Of a DNA stretch of 64,000 bases, positions 47,672-61,140 are shown in pieces. Within the stretch, counting starts at the first letter, position 1, and each line of letters starts with the position of its first letter. The position numbers and the translations under genes are program-made. The DNA comes from Neckera pumila. Lineage: Eukaryota > Streptophyta > Bryopsida > Hypnales > Neckeraceae. Below the pieces are notes generated by a model. It made no database searches and was not told the DNA's origin. It worked only from the letters and a program-made list of their open reading frames with translations. The DNA lies in assembly GCA_963969595.1 (NCBI GenBank), contig OZ018418.1, forward strand, positions 11,041,001 through 11,105,000. Direction: 5' to 3'.

Positions 47672-50600
47672 GCCAAGCAAGGCTCAATCTTCAAACCCCA
47701 GTGGACAAACAGACGAAACATGCTTTAAGGTATGACTCTGAATCCCATATTGCATTGTTTGGCCTGTAGTGGTTGTTGCCTGTATAGTGTTTGCTCTCTT
47801 TTTGTACTGTTCTGGGAAAGGTTTCAGTGAGGGAGGATGGCAAAGCTTCCCAAGATAGCATGATTTCCGATGCTTCCTTGCACGGGTTAGATCTAAGGTG
47901 GAGCGATGCAAGGGTGAGTTTTCTTGCTGGGGTGGTGAGGAAGTGAGTGCGCTTCTCCACAAAGGAGAAAAAGCGCTACGATTAATGTTGAAGACCTGTG
48001 GGAGCAATGCTTTCATGTTTGAGGGTAAGGCACTTTGTCCATTTGGTTTGTTAGAATTGCTTGTATTCCTTCACTGCTGGACGAGATGTGCTGATTGGGA
48101 CTTATGGAAGGTTTGGACTTGTGGCAAATGCATGTCCTCAAAGATGGAGCATGGCAAGAAGGTTCAAGGTTTCCTTAGGGTCTTAGATTTGGGAGCTTTA
48201 GGATGGTTTTAGCTTTAGGCAAAGTGTCATTGTACATAGGATTTTTAAACCCTCATATCTTAATGGACAGCCTTTTGATTTACCACAGTTTTGGTTCTTG
48301 CATTTGGTTGGACTTGTGGTGCACAAAAAGATCTCTTGGAAGTTTTGATTTCAAGAGTGTTTCAGTGGAATTGCTTTGCAAAGTTATGCTTGTTCATCTT
48401 TTAGAACATGACCAATTTATCACTTGCAAAAACAAAACATTACAACTTGGTCCATAGTTATGTGCCTCTAGAGAATGCAACTACTCCCTAAACCAAGCAC
48501 TGTAATCACAACCAGAGAACTCTTAGAGCCAAGTAATGGTTGACCATTACATGCATTTGTAGAAACAATTCAGAAACACAGCCAAAATTTTGACAATATG
48601 TGTTATTTCTAATTTTATCAAGTGCATTTGCTAATATTTTATCCTATATATATATTTTTTATTCTATAGCAAACTAAATATATATATTTAATGCATTAAA
48701 AAATTATTGGGTTTCAAATTATAGTAATTATTGCAAATAATTCAAAATTTTGGTATCATTTTCTATTTGAATAGATAAAACTAATAGAATTTGTAGCCAA
48801 TTGCATGACAACCCAAACCCCACAACTTGTAAATATATTTAGAATAATGCAAGCATTAAAGAAATTTTTAATGCATTGATTTTGAAACAACAAGAAGACA
48901 TTTGGATATTCATTTGTTGTACTTTTGGTATTTGAATGGGCAAAATTCATAGAATTAGTCACCATGTGCATGAAAAAAGAACTCACTATGTTTAATTTCA
49001 ATGGTTGCCAAACAAATTAAGTACAAAATCTCAATTTGTGGGGGTAATACATAAATTCACATGCTTACTGAAAGTGAGCGGAAATCCACATTTAATATTC
49101 CCAAACATTTCACCAAAATCTTTCTCCAAGTCTGGTGAATTTATATGTTTAAATATATTTCAACAAAATCCCCGAAGGCAAGGGAACTATGTTTGAACCA
49201 CACAAATTTACTATGGTACAAGCAAGTCCCCTCGCCTCCTGTGATGTCTTCTCATTAGTAGGATTCCTCTTTATAGGAGCTCTGCTTGTAATTCCCAAAC
49301 ATTATGGGATAATTGGAAGGTAATGCCTTGACCCTTGAGATGTCTTCTCATTGAGTAGGACTCCTCTTTAAAGGAGCTTGTAATTACCAAACAACTTGGG
49401 ATAATTGGAAGGTGATGAAAGATTTCTCAAAAAAATGTAAAATTACATTAAAGGCCCCTAGACAAATAATGGGGGAATTTCAATGGTTGCCTTTGTGGCA
49501 GAATTTTATTAAGTACTTGTATCTGCAGCAAGTTTTATGGGCCGTCAGTAACTATGAATGTTTGTAGAAATCTTGTGGATACCCCCTTTGAAGGATTTAA
49601 AAATGAATTCACCAATATGGTCTTTAACCTAAAATCTTTAGTGAAACCCTTGCATGAGCAATTGCAAAATTCCAAGAAAGCAAATCACTATGCAGCTAGT
49701 TTCTGGACAACTGCCAATTAATTTCCAAACGAGACACACTCCGTCTACAAATGGACGATGAAACTTTACCTATGCACTCTGTCTTCAATGAATCAAGCCA
49801 TTGCTTGCAAATTCTTCAACAATGAATCTATGGCTTATTTCTCCCTCCCGTTTTCAGAATCATGTGAACACAACCTCTGCTTTCTTCATCAATCAAACAT
49901 GAAAATGATTATGAAAGGATGAAGTGCAAACTATTTTATTAAAACAAAACTAGAGATAATTGAAACTGCTGACAATTCCTTCACAAACGATAGTAGGACT
50001 CTTTTGTCATAGAAGGAATTAAATCTGAAGCAGTAAGAAACATATTCATCAACCGAGATTACCACAGCTGACTAATAGAATAAGGTGATTTAATTCAGAA
50101 TCACATTCAAAAAGTCCATGAGGGGGTTCCACTTCCAGTGCCCAGAAAAAAAATGAGCATCCTTTTAATGCATTCCAATGTGATAGTGAAGAAATCAGAC
50201 GTGACAGTGAAGAAATCACAAAAGACATCCTGAAAGACATGAACATCCTTTTGTGAAAGAATTCCAAGCTCAACACTTAGATAGTTTTCATTATCATTTT
50301 TTATTGTCAGCTCGAGTTGAAACTCTGCTTGCAGTTGTACATGGAAGAACCTCACGGGATTTTTTTTTGGAATTCTTTGATTTTGTCTTTCCCTTGGGGC
50401 TGCCGGAATTCAAAAGGCTATGCTCTATTGTTTCCTTGCCACTAGATTGCCCGCTAGGGTCCAATACAACTGCCATGTCTTGTCCGTTTCCTCCTAAGCT
50501 ACTCAAAGTTACTTTCTTCCTTGCATCTCCTCCATCTTCTGGTAGATCGGCAGGTCTCTTCAAGAGTGAGCATTTGAACTTCGGAATGCCTGGGAGCTCA

Positions 50601-51140
50601 CATCATTGCCAACTCTCTCTGTGTCTGCACAACAAAGTCACCCGCTAAGCCTCAAGCAATAGAAGCAGACAGTAAGCCAGAATTTGCAAAGCAGAAACTT
50701 ATCCAAAACCCTAAACCAGTTTTTCAAGTGCAGTAGGTTTCAAGCAAGCTTACCATGTTCCTCTCTTGAAGCTGCCACCAAAAAATCTGTGACATCTACA
50801 CCCAAAGAACCATGTCCACAATATCACTGCCACTTCATTTACGAATTTCCAACAGTCTAAATCCTAAAAACAAGATCTACTCCAAAATCCAAGCATAGAT
50901 TTCAAACCTTACAAACTAGAATCTCCCGAAATACCAATACTTCGTCCAATTATGTAAGAGTCAAACCCAAGTCGATTACACAAATAATGTACACCCGAAA
51001 CCCACCATCATCAACTTCCATTAGGTGACTCAATTGACGTGTTGCTTAAACAATGTGTTTTGCAACGAAATGATCATCATTGTACTAAAATAATAAATCT
51101 AAGCAAAAACTACATCAAAAGTAGAGGGTGTTGCTACATC
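47672..51140. other. Mostly non-coding; one basic open frame at 50563-50294 (-)
   Basis: No gene is recognised between 47672 and 50290. On the minus strand 50563-50294 reads MKRPADLPEDGGDARKKVTL with a basic stretch KGKTKSKNSKKKSRE. It could be a 3' exon of the RING-like pseudogene upstream, but no splice evidence ties them. Confidence 0.35.
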
Positions 51141-51228
51141 TGTACTCGCCAGTAACGAATTTGACAGTATGCTACAAATACTCATTTACGAATTGTCAAA
51201 TTCGTCAAATTTGTTACTGGCGAGTACA
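51141..51228. repeat. Foldback sequence, possible small MITE
   Basis: The arms TGTACTCGCCAGTAAC-x-AATTTGA (51141-51164) and its inverse (51205-51228) match at 23 of 24, with a 40-bp loop that contains a second inverted pair GAATTTGACA/TGTCAAATTC. Weaker pairing extends outwards. No clear target duplication. Confidence 0.75.
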
Positions 51229-51315
51229 CCTACAGTACAATTTCTATACTCATTCGTAGCAAGAATTCTTTGAGGGAAATGAAAGACCTAAACCAATGGC
51301 AGAGTAATTATAGAA

Positions 51316-54145
51316 CTAGCTAGAGTTCATGTTTGAACCTGGGTTGAATTCTGAAGGTGGAGCCCGAACTGAGCAACGTTCCACACCACGAGTCTTCACT
51401 GGTGACTCTGCTTCTTGATCTACTCCAAAGTTTGAGTTATGTGGCTCTAACTCGGTACAGACTGGTTCTTCAACAGGGGAGCAACTAGCAAGGGATGGCA
51501 GCATTTGCACTTCTGTCGTGCCTGTGCTGTGTCTTCCAGTAATTGGAAGACAACTTCGTTGTGGTGATCCACATGACCCTCAATCTGAGTGTTTGAGACT
51601 TGACTGCGTCCCTACACATTGGCCACTGTATGAGGTAAGCGACAACAAAGAATAAAGCACTCCCAAATAAGGAACAGTCAAGAAGAAAGCACCAAATGAA
51701 TGTGCTATGACCAAAGCAGTTACACCCTTAAACCGCTTACAAAATAAGCATCAAGGAAGCCTAAAGCACTACAAAGCACAAGTAAGCACCACCTAAGACC
51801 AGCAAGTATTACAAAGTACAAGTAAGCACCACCGTCAACCAGCAAGTATTACAAAGCACAAGTAAGCACCACCGTCAACCAGCAACCACTACCAAGCACA
51901 AGTAAGCACCACCGTCAACCAGCAACCACTACCAAGCACAAGTAAGCACCACCGTCAACCAACAACCACTACAAAGCACAAGTAAGCACCACCGTCAACC
52001 AGCAAGTAGAAGTAAGCAATAACACACATCAATAAGCACAAGTAAGTAGTACCACACACCAACAAGGACAAATAAGGAGCACCCTAAACCACCTTCTTTT
52101 TTTTAGCGTCACACTCATTAAGACCCTGAAACCAAATTCAAGTCTAAGCTGCTTTGACCCTGCTATAAGCAGTAATGAACATTTTCAGCTACAGTAGTAG
52201 TTAGCAACAATTTCAAACAGGATTTTGTGTACAAGCAGTTTCGTTTGATTGGCTGAATACCTTGACCTCTAAAAACTGCTAAAGTGATGCTTGATGTCGT
52301 TCTTCAAAGCAATTCCAGGAACTGACCACAGAAAAGGAAGAAGAGTATAGTGCAAAGCGAATCAAGGAAGAAAACACTTACAATTCAGTACATGCCGACT
52401 GCCAATCTCCTTCAAAGATTGCTTTACAGCTTCCGTGTTAGCAAGTAATTCCAACCTCAAGCTCTCTTCTTCAAACTCTAAATATGCACCTTGGAAGCCA
52501 AAATTTTGCCACCAATGAGGATGGAAAACTTCATGACACCGGGTGCACCTATTGTCAACTTTAGCAAGTGCAGCAGCACAAAAAATGTGGTAGATGTGTC
52601 TACAAGAAGAAATGATAACATCATAATACGGATAACCCTTGTTGTAAAACACGCAAGGATGAAGTTGCAAGGTCGGAGTGTTGACATGTGACTCGTCATT
52701 CCCCATTGCTGGATGGAGCGCTGGCTTGGGCCACAATGACAAGCTACCTCCCTTTTCTATCTGGGTACTCTGGTCTTCAACAGCACCCAAAAAACGCTCT
52801 AGATCCACAATCACCCTTTTCCAAATGTGGAGGTCGGATTCAGCTCTCATTTGCTCGGATTCATTGTCTTCATAAAAATCTTGGCCCTTCATAGCCTTCT
52901 CCCGACTGGAATCTGCCACAGATCTGGAAAGTTCCAATTTTCTTTGAACCGAATCCATCTGCCTTTGCATGATCTTCAACTTTTGTTCCAAGTCTTCAAG
53001 CTTAGCAGAGCCCCTGGGAATTCCCGTAGCCTGCACACCAACGAGGCAATGCAATAGTAAGTTCCACCCTAACCCAATCATCCACCCTAAACCTGAAGCC
53101 CAAACCCAAATCTATAGCAGTAGAGGTGTTCAAAATTGAAAGACCCAAAGCCCTAAGCCCAAACCCAAATTTATAGCAGCAGAGGTGTTCAAAATTGATC
53201 GAAACAAAACCCTACCTGTAGCTCCAGTTCTTCAACCGCCCTCGTAGCTTTCTCGAACTCAACTTGGAAGTGCAGCACCTTCTCTTCATCTTCCTTAGCA
53301 GTGATGCACCGATCATCCATAGTAAATCTAAATCCAATGAGCCTCTCCGATATTTTCTTACACTCTGCCTCTATGTATCTGACTTTGCTTGTGGCAATGC
53401 CAAGAAGCTCACTCTAAATTACACTAACATCTCGAACAACTTCTAAATTGTGCGATGACACCCCATAAGGACAGAGGCTGATAATCCCTAACCCTTCAAG
53501 AGTGCTCCCTGGCTTCACATCGACTCCCTCAACTTTGGCCATTGCTCCTCGTAAAAGGTTGCTAATGCCATCTCGGTGGGATGTGCCTGAACCGTCCTAG
53601 AATCCTGAAGGTGCAGCCTCCTCACTTGACTCTAGATTTCAGAGCCGCAGTAGGAGCCTCTGTGCTCAGTCTGCTTTCTCCAAAGCAGTAGTTGACGCCG
53701 CCAATGCCCAATTAATCCTCCTTTTCTTCAAATTAGCAATGTATCCCTTTACAAGCCACCCGGAAAATTCGTTGTTCGTCACCGAATGCGATCCGTAAAT
53801 CTTTGAGTACAACTCCATCAAGTCTTTTCTTGCATTGGGATCGAGGAATATGTTCGTGGTGCGTAATTTTGTACACTTCCCGAACAAGCCCTCCAAGTCC
53901 GCGTCAGTGACGAAGGCAACATCGGAAGCTGACTTAGGGTTCAATCCTCCTTTGATTAAGCCCCCCTCTTCTTCAGAAAAACTCTCTGTCTGAGAAGAGT
54001 AAAAAGCGATCTCTTCTTTGCACTTCTCTATATTGATCTCTAGCTTCACATTCAATTTTCTCTCAAAATCTTTCCCTAAACTCTCTCGGTGCCTTCGTTT
54101 CTCTTCTGTGCCCAAATTCTTTCTACGCACCCAAGCCTCCTCCAT
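51316..54145 (-). pseudogene. Coiled-coil/RING-like protein gene, decayed
   Basis: Starts at ATG 54145 with a purine-rich context: MEEAWVRRKNLGTEEKRRHR, then LEGLFGKCTKLRTTNIFLDP. A single frame continues past TGA (53666-53668) and further TAG codons to MAKVEGVDVKPGSTLEGLG (53542) and KVRYIEAECKKISERLIGF, and ends ELELQ at donor GTAGGG (about 53217). Exon 2 (53030-52382) has a heptad-rich coiled coil (KLEDLEQKLKIMQRQMDSVQ), then a RING-like cluster with Cys/His spacing C-x16-C-x-H-x2-H-x2-C-x8-C-x2-C, followed by HPHWWQNFGF. The usual first CxxC pair is reduced to one Cys. An exon at about 51625-51316 reads VQMLPSLASCSPVEEPVCTE and contains an in-frame TGA. Ubiquitin ligase activity is only a guess from the cluster. 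I do not recognise a named family. The number of stops implies a pseudogene. Confidence 0.5.
51781..52020. repeat. 40-bp tandem repeat, 6 copies
   Basis: AGTAAGCACCACCGTCAACC begins units at 51821, 51861, 51901, 51941 and 51981, with a variant at 51781, an exact 40-bp period. It lies in an intron of the RING-like pseudogene. Confidence 0.95.
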
Positions 54146-54549
54146 TGCACGCTCAAAGCAAGCCCAAATTGAGCAATCCTAAAAGCTAAACCCTAATCAC
54201 ACAATGCAACAACAAAGAATTCAAATGAAGATCGAGTCACAGACAAAGAGGAACTGAGCAAATGGCGAAGAGAAATGACAAATCCTCAGTAAAGCGCCAA
54301 AAATTCAAACTGGGCACCTGCATTAATGTGGCGTACAACGTGCCAAACAACGATTTCTGGCAATCTTAATTGCCATTAAGTACCTCAGGTGGCACCTTCT
54401 AAGAGCAAAATCAGTGTCCAAGGAAGTCCATTAAGGTCCACTAGTGGCTCCTATTAGCATGCTTCCACCCACACCTTCTATAGTGTGTGGTATCTATATT
54501 ATAGGTACCTATATTGCAATTCAATGCTCACAAGATTGCATTCTTGCGC
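54146..54549. other. Upstream region of the RING-like pseudogene
   Basis: Includes the likely 5' untranslated part. No separate feature recognised. Confidence 0.4.
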
Positions 54550-54888
54550 TCACATACTAGAAATGTTGGTCCCTATTCTAGATTATTTGCATAACAGTGT
54601 TGTAAACAACCATCCAAGCAATACTTCATTGATAATGACCAATACAAACATGTGAAAATCAACAATAAAATGTACACTTTTGTGTTGAAGACCAACACAA
54701 ACGTGTCAAAAGCAACAACAAAATGAATACTTTTATGTTCAAGACCAACACAAAAGTATCACAACAGACAACCAAATCAACATTTTTTAGTTGAGCATTG
54801 TCCAAGTCAACACGTCCAAATTAACAAAAAGAACTAACACACTTTAGTTCAATATTTGTTAGTTTAGATAAGCTTTTTCTAGTAGTGA
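54550..54888. mobile_element. CACTA-like MITE, left end weak
   Basis: The right end GCTTTTTCTAGTAGTG is a typical inverted CACTACTAGAAAAAGC terminus. The left end CACATACTAGAAATG (54551) is only approximate. Inside, two tandem units of about 65 bp carry ATGTACACTTTTGTGTTGAA / ATGAATACTTTTATGTTCAA. Target duplication not established. Confidence 0.4.
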
Positions 54889-57048
54889 AGGGAGGGCCAT
54901 GTTAGAGCCAACTTTTTGTCAAAGAAGAATGAATAAGTTCCAATTATGTCCATGAAAATCCAAATAGAGTCAAATTTCCTACATGAAACTCTTATGAATT
55001 TCTACATGAAACTCTCATAAATTTCTACATGAAACTCTCGACCTCTTAATCCCTAAAGGACCAACATGCAATTTTAGCAATATAGAAATTTGGAGTAGGT
55101 ACGTGTAACTAGAATTTTTCCATATTTTAGGCCCACCCTTTAAAAGAAGTTGTAACCAAGGAATATCTTTTATGTGAATTTTTTTATGACATTTGGAAAT
55201 ATGAATAAAAATTTATGGCCTAATATATTATTTTTTCCCCCGAGCAGATAGTCCACGCAAATAAAAAAAATCATTTTTTTAGAATCAAAATTTGAAATTG
55301 TCTTTCTAGAGTTATATACGTAGAAAACTTTAAATCATTCCATTTTGATCACTGAGTCAAAAGCTATGAGGAGTTTTTGTTTGTAAGTAGTTATGGATAA
55401 AATAAACTTTAAAGTCGTTTATCTTACTCAATTTTCAGTCCTTTTGGAAAAAAATAAAATCATAGGATGCAAACTGTTTATGACAACATTACAACCATTG
55501 GAATTGGCATTTTCCAATTCTATACTTAAATTCTTATGAGATTAGTATTTTGAATCATTCTCTACTTCTACCTACTTACTATTTTTTTCCTACATATTGT
55601 ACAATTCTAAATGATGTGAAATTTTTCAAGCATGTAGCCAACTTGTATAGGAAATAAATCCAAAGAAGCAACACCATTTTGGAATTCTTTTCATAAAAAA
55701 CCGAGCTTGTGAAGTGCAGCTACACAATTTTTTACGGGCCCAAAATAGCAATTCTGTGATTTCAAACCCTTGTATCTTTCAATCTATATGGTGGAAATGT
55801 CTGAAATTTTTTCCATATGTTCTCAAGTCAATGTCCTACAAGTTCTTATGGTTACATGTGTAAAAAAAGTTTTTTCAAAAATTTGGTACTTGTACTAAAA
55901 ATGGCAATTTTTGAGCGTTTTCAGTGAAAATATAGTCATAGAACTAGGATTAATAATTCAACATCTAACATCTTTCATGTTGAATGTTGTTAGACCGTTT
56001 ATGTCTTGCCATGTTTTAGTATGTACTTCATAATCTAAGATTAGAATAGAAAACTGTACAGTCAGGTACAACAACTTTACAATTTTTTGCAACCTGCTGA
56101 GATTTGGTGAACTTCGAGAGGCCAGTGTATGCTCAAACATGAATGGAATTTCAAATCATAAATTGCGTTAGAATCACATTCAAGTCTACTTTATCATCAT
56201 TGCAAATACACATATGTAATTAAAAATCATACAAAAAGTTTGATGTTTTCTATACACTATGTACTATCTAGTGTTGCCAACATTTGTGAAAATTACAACT
56301 TGTATTCAATGGTACATATTAGAAATGAACCTTCACAATGGCTTTAGAGATACTTAAATTCATACCCCTTGAATTGCTTGTATGATTTCTTTCTTCTTCA
56401 CCCAAATGCAAAAAAACTTTGACTATTTTCAAAAGAATCTCTATGAAGTGGTAGATAGTGTATAAAAGGAATCCAAATTGTTGTATGATTTTCAATTATT
56501 CAATTTTCACTTGTTATGAAGTTGAAGTTCACTTCATTGCACTTCCAATATGATTTGCAATTTCAAAATTGGATCATTTTTGAGCATGCTAGAGCTTCTT
56601 GAAGGTGATGAACTTTCTAGTGAAAACTGACTTGAAAAAATTGTAAGATTGCTGTACCCGACTATCAATCTCAAGGGTTAAACCAACTCGTTTTAGCACA
56701 TACAGCAACTCAGTGTTGAAATTACGTCAATGTCTTCTAGCGTAGAAACAAACCATGGATTTGAAGAGTCTCTTACGAAAGGTTTCACCTACCCCAGAAA
56801 GAATCGATCACACTTCAAAACCAAGGATTTGGCCTACATCTACTACTAATCACTATCGCCATCAGTGATTTTTGGCACCACATACCGTCCTACACTATAA
56901 TCAATTACAACCAGCTCTCGGATACATACTTTCCTATAAAAATGATTTATGTATCAACAGCCTACACTTCTGAGGCCGACCCGTTCCAAGATCACACCAT
57001 GAGGTATCTTTACTACCAAGACTGAAGACTAAAGTCCATATCCTTGTA
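54889..57048. other. AT-rich intergenic and 3' region of PP2C
   Basis: No gene recognised. The last few hundred bases are probably the 3' untranslated region of the minus-strand phosphatase gene. Confidence 0.45.
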
Positions 57049-60000
57049 TTATAGCTTTGACTGAGAATCCGAGAAACCTGGCTTGATAGTTGTAACATAA
57101 GATACGATTACAGTGATATCATCCATCTTGCCTCCATAGAATCTGAAGCCAGCTTCTTGAGCAGCTGTAGAGAAAGGAGTCTGCCTGTTGCAGTCCTTAG
57201 CTCTCTCTCTTGCAAGAGCAGCAATTTTTTGGGCTGTGAATTGAGGATCTAACCCAGCCCGTGTGGAATGCATAACAATCCCCATCAACTCATTATCATA
57301 CAAATTGTCAAACAAGCCATCTGTACCAGCCACGAGTACATCTCCAGCAGCCACTTGGAGAGAAAATACCTGCACAAGAATGCAAGCCCATGTTGAAGCC
57401 CAGAACAATGGGCTTCAATTCATGATTACAATCACATAGCCAAACGCAAAATCTGCAGGTAAAACATCACCCTATTACGAGACGCCTAAAATACTGGTAC
57501 ATCAAGCACAAAACCAGATCCACAAGAGCACCAAGAAGTGGAATGAACCGTAAGCGTGTCCACATACGTCAATAAGTTTAGACAACTAATTCCCATGTAG
57601 CTACATAAAGCTTCCACCGATTCAGCTCAAAATATCTCATAAGCATTCCACTTCCAATGCCATAATTAGCAATGGCAATAGAACTAGAATACTCTCCAAT
57701 TTGTAGTTTTTTCTAATTATAGATGCCAATATTCAATTATTCAAGTCATTTTTTACAAGTTTTCGACTTTGTGCCAAAAGCAACATGGTGTTGGTGCTGT
57801 TAGCCACGCTCACACGAGCCATTCATACTTATTGACCCATACTGAACATAAGCATAAGCTGTTATCAGTGAAAGAGTAATTGAACAAGGTTACCTCAGCA
57901 GAACTAGGAGGGTCGCTGCCACCACTTTCCAATTGAAAAGGAATATTGAATTGGTGCTGTTGAACTGGAGACTTGAAGACAATTCGACCGTTCCTCATCA
58001 ACATAAAGCCACTGTCTCCAAGATTTGCAGCTTGAAGTCCCTGCAATCACGATGGACCGTAATCGATAGTTCAATTGGATCGACTAGAGATAATATATGC
58101 CCCTTGGTCCTTACTCTGAACTTCAAATAATATGCTCACTTTTGGATTAAGTTGATATCTCATTCATCAAGCATTGACGAGCATCCCTCATTCACAGTTC
58201 CAACACAACTTCAAAAGAAGCAACAACGTAACCACTCTATCGACAAGCAGACGGAATATCCTCACAAAACTCGCAAGAACCTGAAAAGGTCAACAAGAAC
58301 AACATAAATTATCTAAGCAACTTATCTACTCCAGAGTAAGCAAGCTGAATCGTGACATCTATATGCTTCACAACAAGCCTGGCCACCAATATACTCTTAT
58401 CAGATGAGTCCTTACATAATCAGACAGGGCAAGAATACATGCCGTGGATGAACCACGGCACTTTGTCCTTGCATGAGCCCGAATCATAACACGAGCTGGA
58501 TTGATGTATCCATGCGGTTCCTGGCCAACCGCCTGCTTAGACTGAAACATGAGCTCCCTAGCGTAATCACCAGCATCAATACCCACATCAGCCCAGCCCC
58601 CGACACCATCAGCTACTCCCACTACTTGCTCCTCAAAACAGATGAAGTAAGCGTCTTCGCCTCCAGTTTTCACTTTATTCGGATGTGGTAAGCAGCACGC
58701 ACCAGACAGAAGTCTAAGATTCCTGTGTTCAGCTCCCTCGCTGCAAGAAGACCTCAAAACACATTAGGATTGAGGAATGCATTAAATCGGCATGAATACT
58801 TTCAGGTAGAAGGAGCAAACTCAATGCAACCAAGTTTTAGTAAATGTGACTTCACCGAAGATTGTGTTTCAAGCACAATTGTAATCACTTCCAAACCAAG
58901 TTTCAAAATACTGAATAAAGGTCCAAAGAGATCAAGCGAACTTAGTATTGAAGATTAAGCTAGCTACCCTAGCATATTACTATGTTTAGAGTGATGCTGG
59001 TTACAAAACCGGGGATATTAAACCGGAATGTGACATGATGTTGACAAAGGTTGGAGGGGCAATGCAGCTCTAGTGATCGATGCATTATGACGAAAGTTGA
59101 TCAATACACAAATCCCTCCATCCGTTCACCGGACATGCAGGGACTTGGGAGATATAGCAATCAAACGTTAAAGGTAGGAAAAACAAAAATCATGGTGCCT
59201 CTACCTCCTACTAAACAGTCGCATTAGTATTAGGAGGTGTCAAAAGAGGCTACGATCACATTTCCTGTTATTGGTTTGAAGAGTGTTCTTCACCTCCCTA
59301 GGAGACGAAAGGGGAGATTCTCCCATTCGAGGAAACGAGGGAATGATCAACGATGACACCCCCAAGCCTGTAATCGAAGAAGCAGCGAAACTGGATACTA
59401 AAACAGAACTAAATATATGGAGGACCGTCCACATTATTTATCCAGTGTCAAAAGAGGTCGATGTATTAAACGAGAAGTCCTTACTTGTCTGAATTCCTTG
59501 ATAGGTCTTCAGCGTAGCGAAGCTCGTGGCATCCACTAAATTCCAAACCTGATGACTCTTCTCCTGCAAAACTTCCATGAGAATCTTTTACACCCGATAA
59601 TAAAGATACAGGATCAAACGGATAACGTCCAATAGAGAGACTGGACACACTTTGTACATTCAAGCAGCCCTGCATCGAAACAATTTCGAGGATCATGTTC
59701 TGCTTGTGAATATGGCCATCAACCGCACATTCTTCCACACCACAATCTTCATTTGCTTCACATAAGCCATCTATACCCTGAATCACAAATGAGCGGCTGT
59801 CCACTGACGTAATCGCTTTTGACTTGTATTTGCAGACTCCGACATATGCAACTCCATCTCTGTCCATCTGAGACTGTTTATTGCACCATCCATGCTCATT
59901 CCATATACGCAGCTCAGATACTTTTTTACCTATTCCTTGATTCGGCACAATCGTCCTTTCTTTCTGACTGAGAAATCCCAGAGTTTGACCCGGTAGCCCG

Positions 60001-60422
60001 TACAAACCTGCCTCCGAATGCTTTCCGAGATTGCTGCCTCTCACTTTTGTTGCCACTGTGGCAGAGGTGTATCTAAAATTATGAAGGGAAGGACAATTGA
60101 TGGTGGAGGTGGTAAACACGTGAGCGAGGGTTCCTGTAGACAAAAGAGCCTGGAGTTGGATAGTCAATGGATTGTGATTTGGTGCAAGAATTCGGCTGCT
60201 CGAAAATACCTCAGTGAAAGAGGAACCAAAAGAGCGACATGACTGTGAGTGACCAACAGCAGCAGTGACAGAGCCAGATACATCCGGGCTCGCAATTAAT
60301 GGACCGGAGGCTTCCTTATAAAAAAAATACTGGAACAGTCCCCCTGATAAAAATTCTCCCTTGTAAACGGATGTTGATCGAAGACTTGCTTTAAGCATCC
60401 ACAGTTTGTGCAGTACGGCCAT
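57049..60422 (-). CDS. Protein phosphatase 2C, PTC7-like (PPM family), four coding exons
   Basis: Predicted Ser/Thr phosphatase, metal-dependent PPM type. Exons: 60422-59485, 58740-58416, 58040-57894 and 57369-57049, all with GT..AG junctions. The phases join cleanly to 577 codons including the stop. Key motifs in order are TGGEDAYF, VVGVADGVGGWADVG, CRGSSTACILAL, LQAANLGDSGFMLMRNG, FKSPVQQHQFNIPFQLE, GDVLVAGTDGLFDNLYDNEL and GGKMDDITVIVSYV. The aspartates of GGEDA, VADGV, TDGLFD and DDIT are the expected metal-binding set. The long N-terminal extension (about 310 residues) opens MAVLHKLWMLKASLRSTS, rich in Ser/Arg and resembling an organelle-targeting region. Plant relatives of yeast Ptc7 are reported in plastids or mitochondria, so that location is inferred. 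ATG 60422 is chosen because an acceptor (TTTTTTAG) lies just upstream at about 60430. It reads as intact. Confidence 0.92.
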
Positions 60423-60430
60423 CTTTAAAC

Positions 60431-61140
60431 CTAAAAAATGGGTGCAAATGATTCCCACAGATCTACAAAAGACAATATCCTTCAGAAACAGCAGCCATAA
60501 AATACAAAATCTGCAAACTCTTTCAAATTACAGATGACAAAGGTTGGAACAGAGTTTGAATGCACTGAACTTAGCCCGAGCATCAACAAATCTCAATACC
60601 GCCTTCACAAGACCTTTCTAACCCATAGTAAACGAATTACAAACAAGCATAAAATTATTCCAAGAAGGAAAAAGACAGGATTTCAAAGCCAAAATCGATA
60701 CAGAAAGTAAATCTGAAAATAGATTCCTAAAACTACACGTCTTCCTGACATGCGCGTAGTCCTACCGCGAACAACGCAACGAGTGTCGTCAAATAATCAG
60801 TCCACGAACGGCGTCTTCCGACCATAACCACAGACAGAAGCAAACCTAAAACTATCATCCGACCACGACTGTAACCACGCAATCCCTTACCTCAACTCGA
60901 AATTCGTCACGAAAAGAAGCACGCCGCAGCACAGCAACTCCGCCCAAGTTCAGTAAGTTTCATGGTGGGGGTCAACATGGCTCGGTGGATTCATTGAATC
61001 CTGCAAAGATGGAAAAGGAAAGCTGCAGAGAGCAAGAAGACAACACAACCCCAAATACGTTAGGAGCCAATTTCTTACTCAACCGCTTCGATGATGGAAG
61101 AAATAATTGCATCCAAATTTAGGTTGGCGTGAGAGTTTGC
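60431..61140 (-). promoter_or_regulatory. 5' untranslated intron and promoter region of PP2C
   Basis: The acceptor just before the start codon implies at least one 5' untranslated exon upstream. The region is GC-richer than the sequence beyond 61140. I could not fix the transcription start or a TATA box. Confidence 0.4.
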
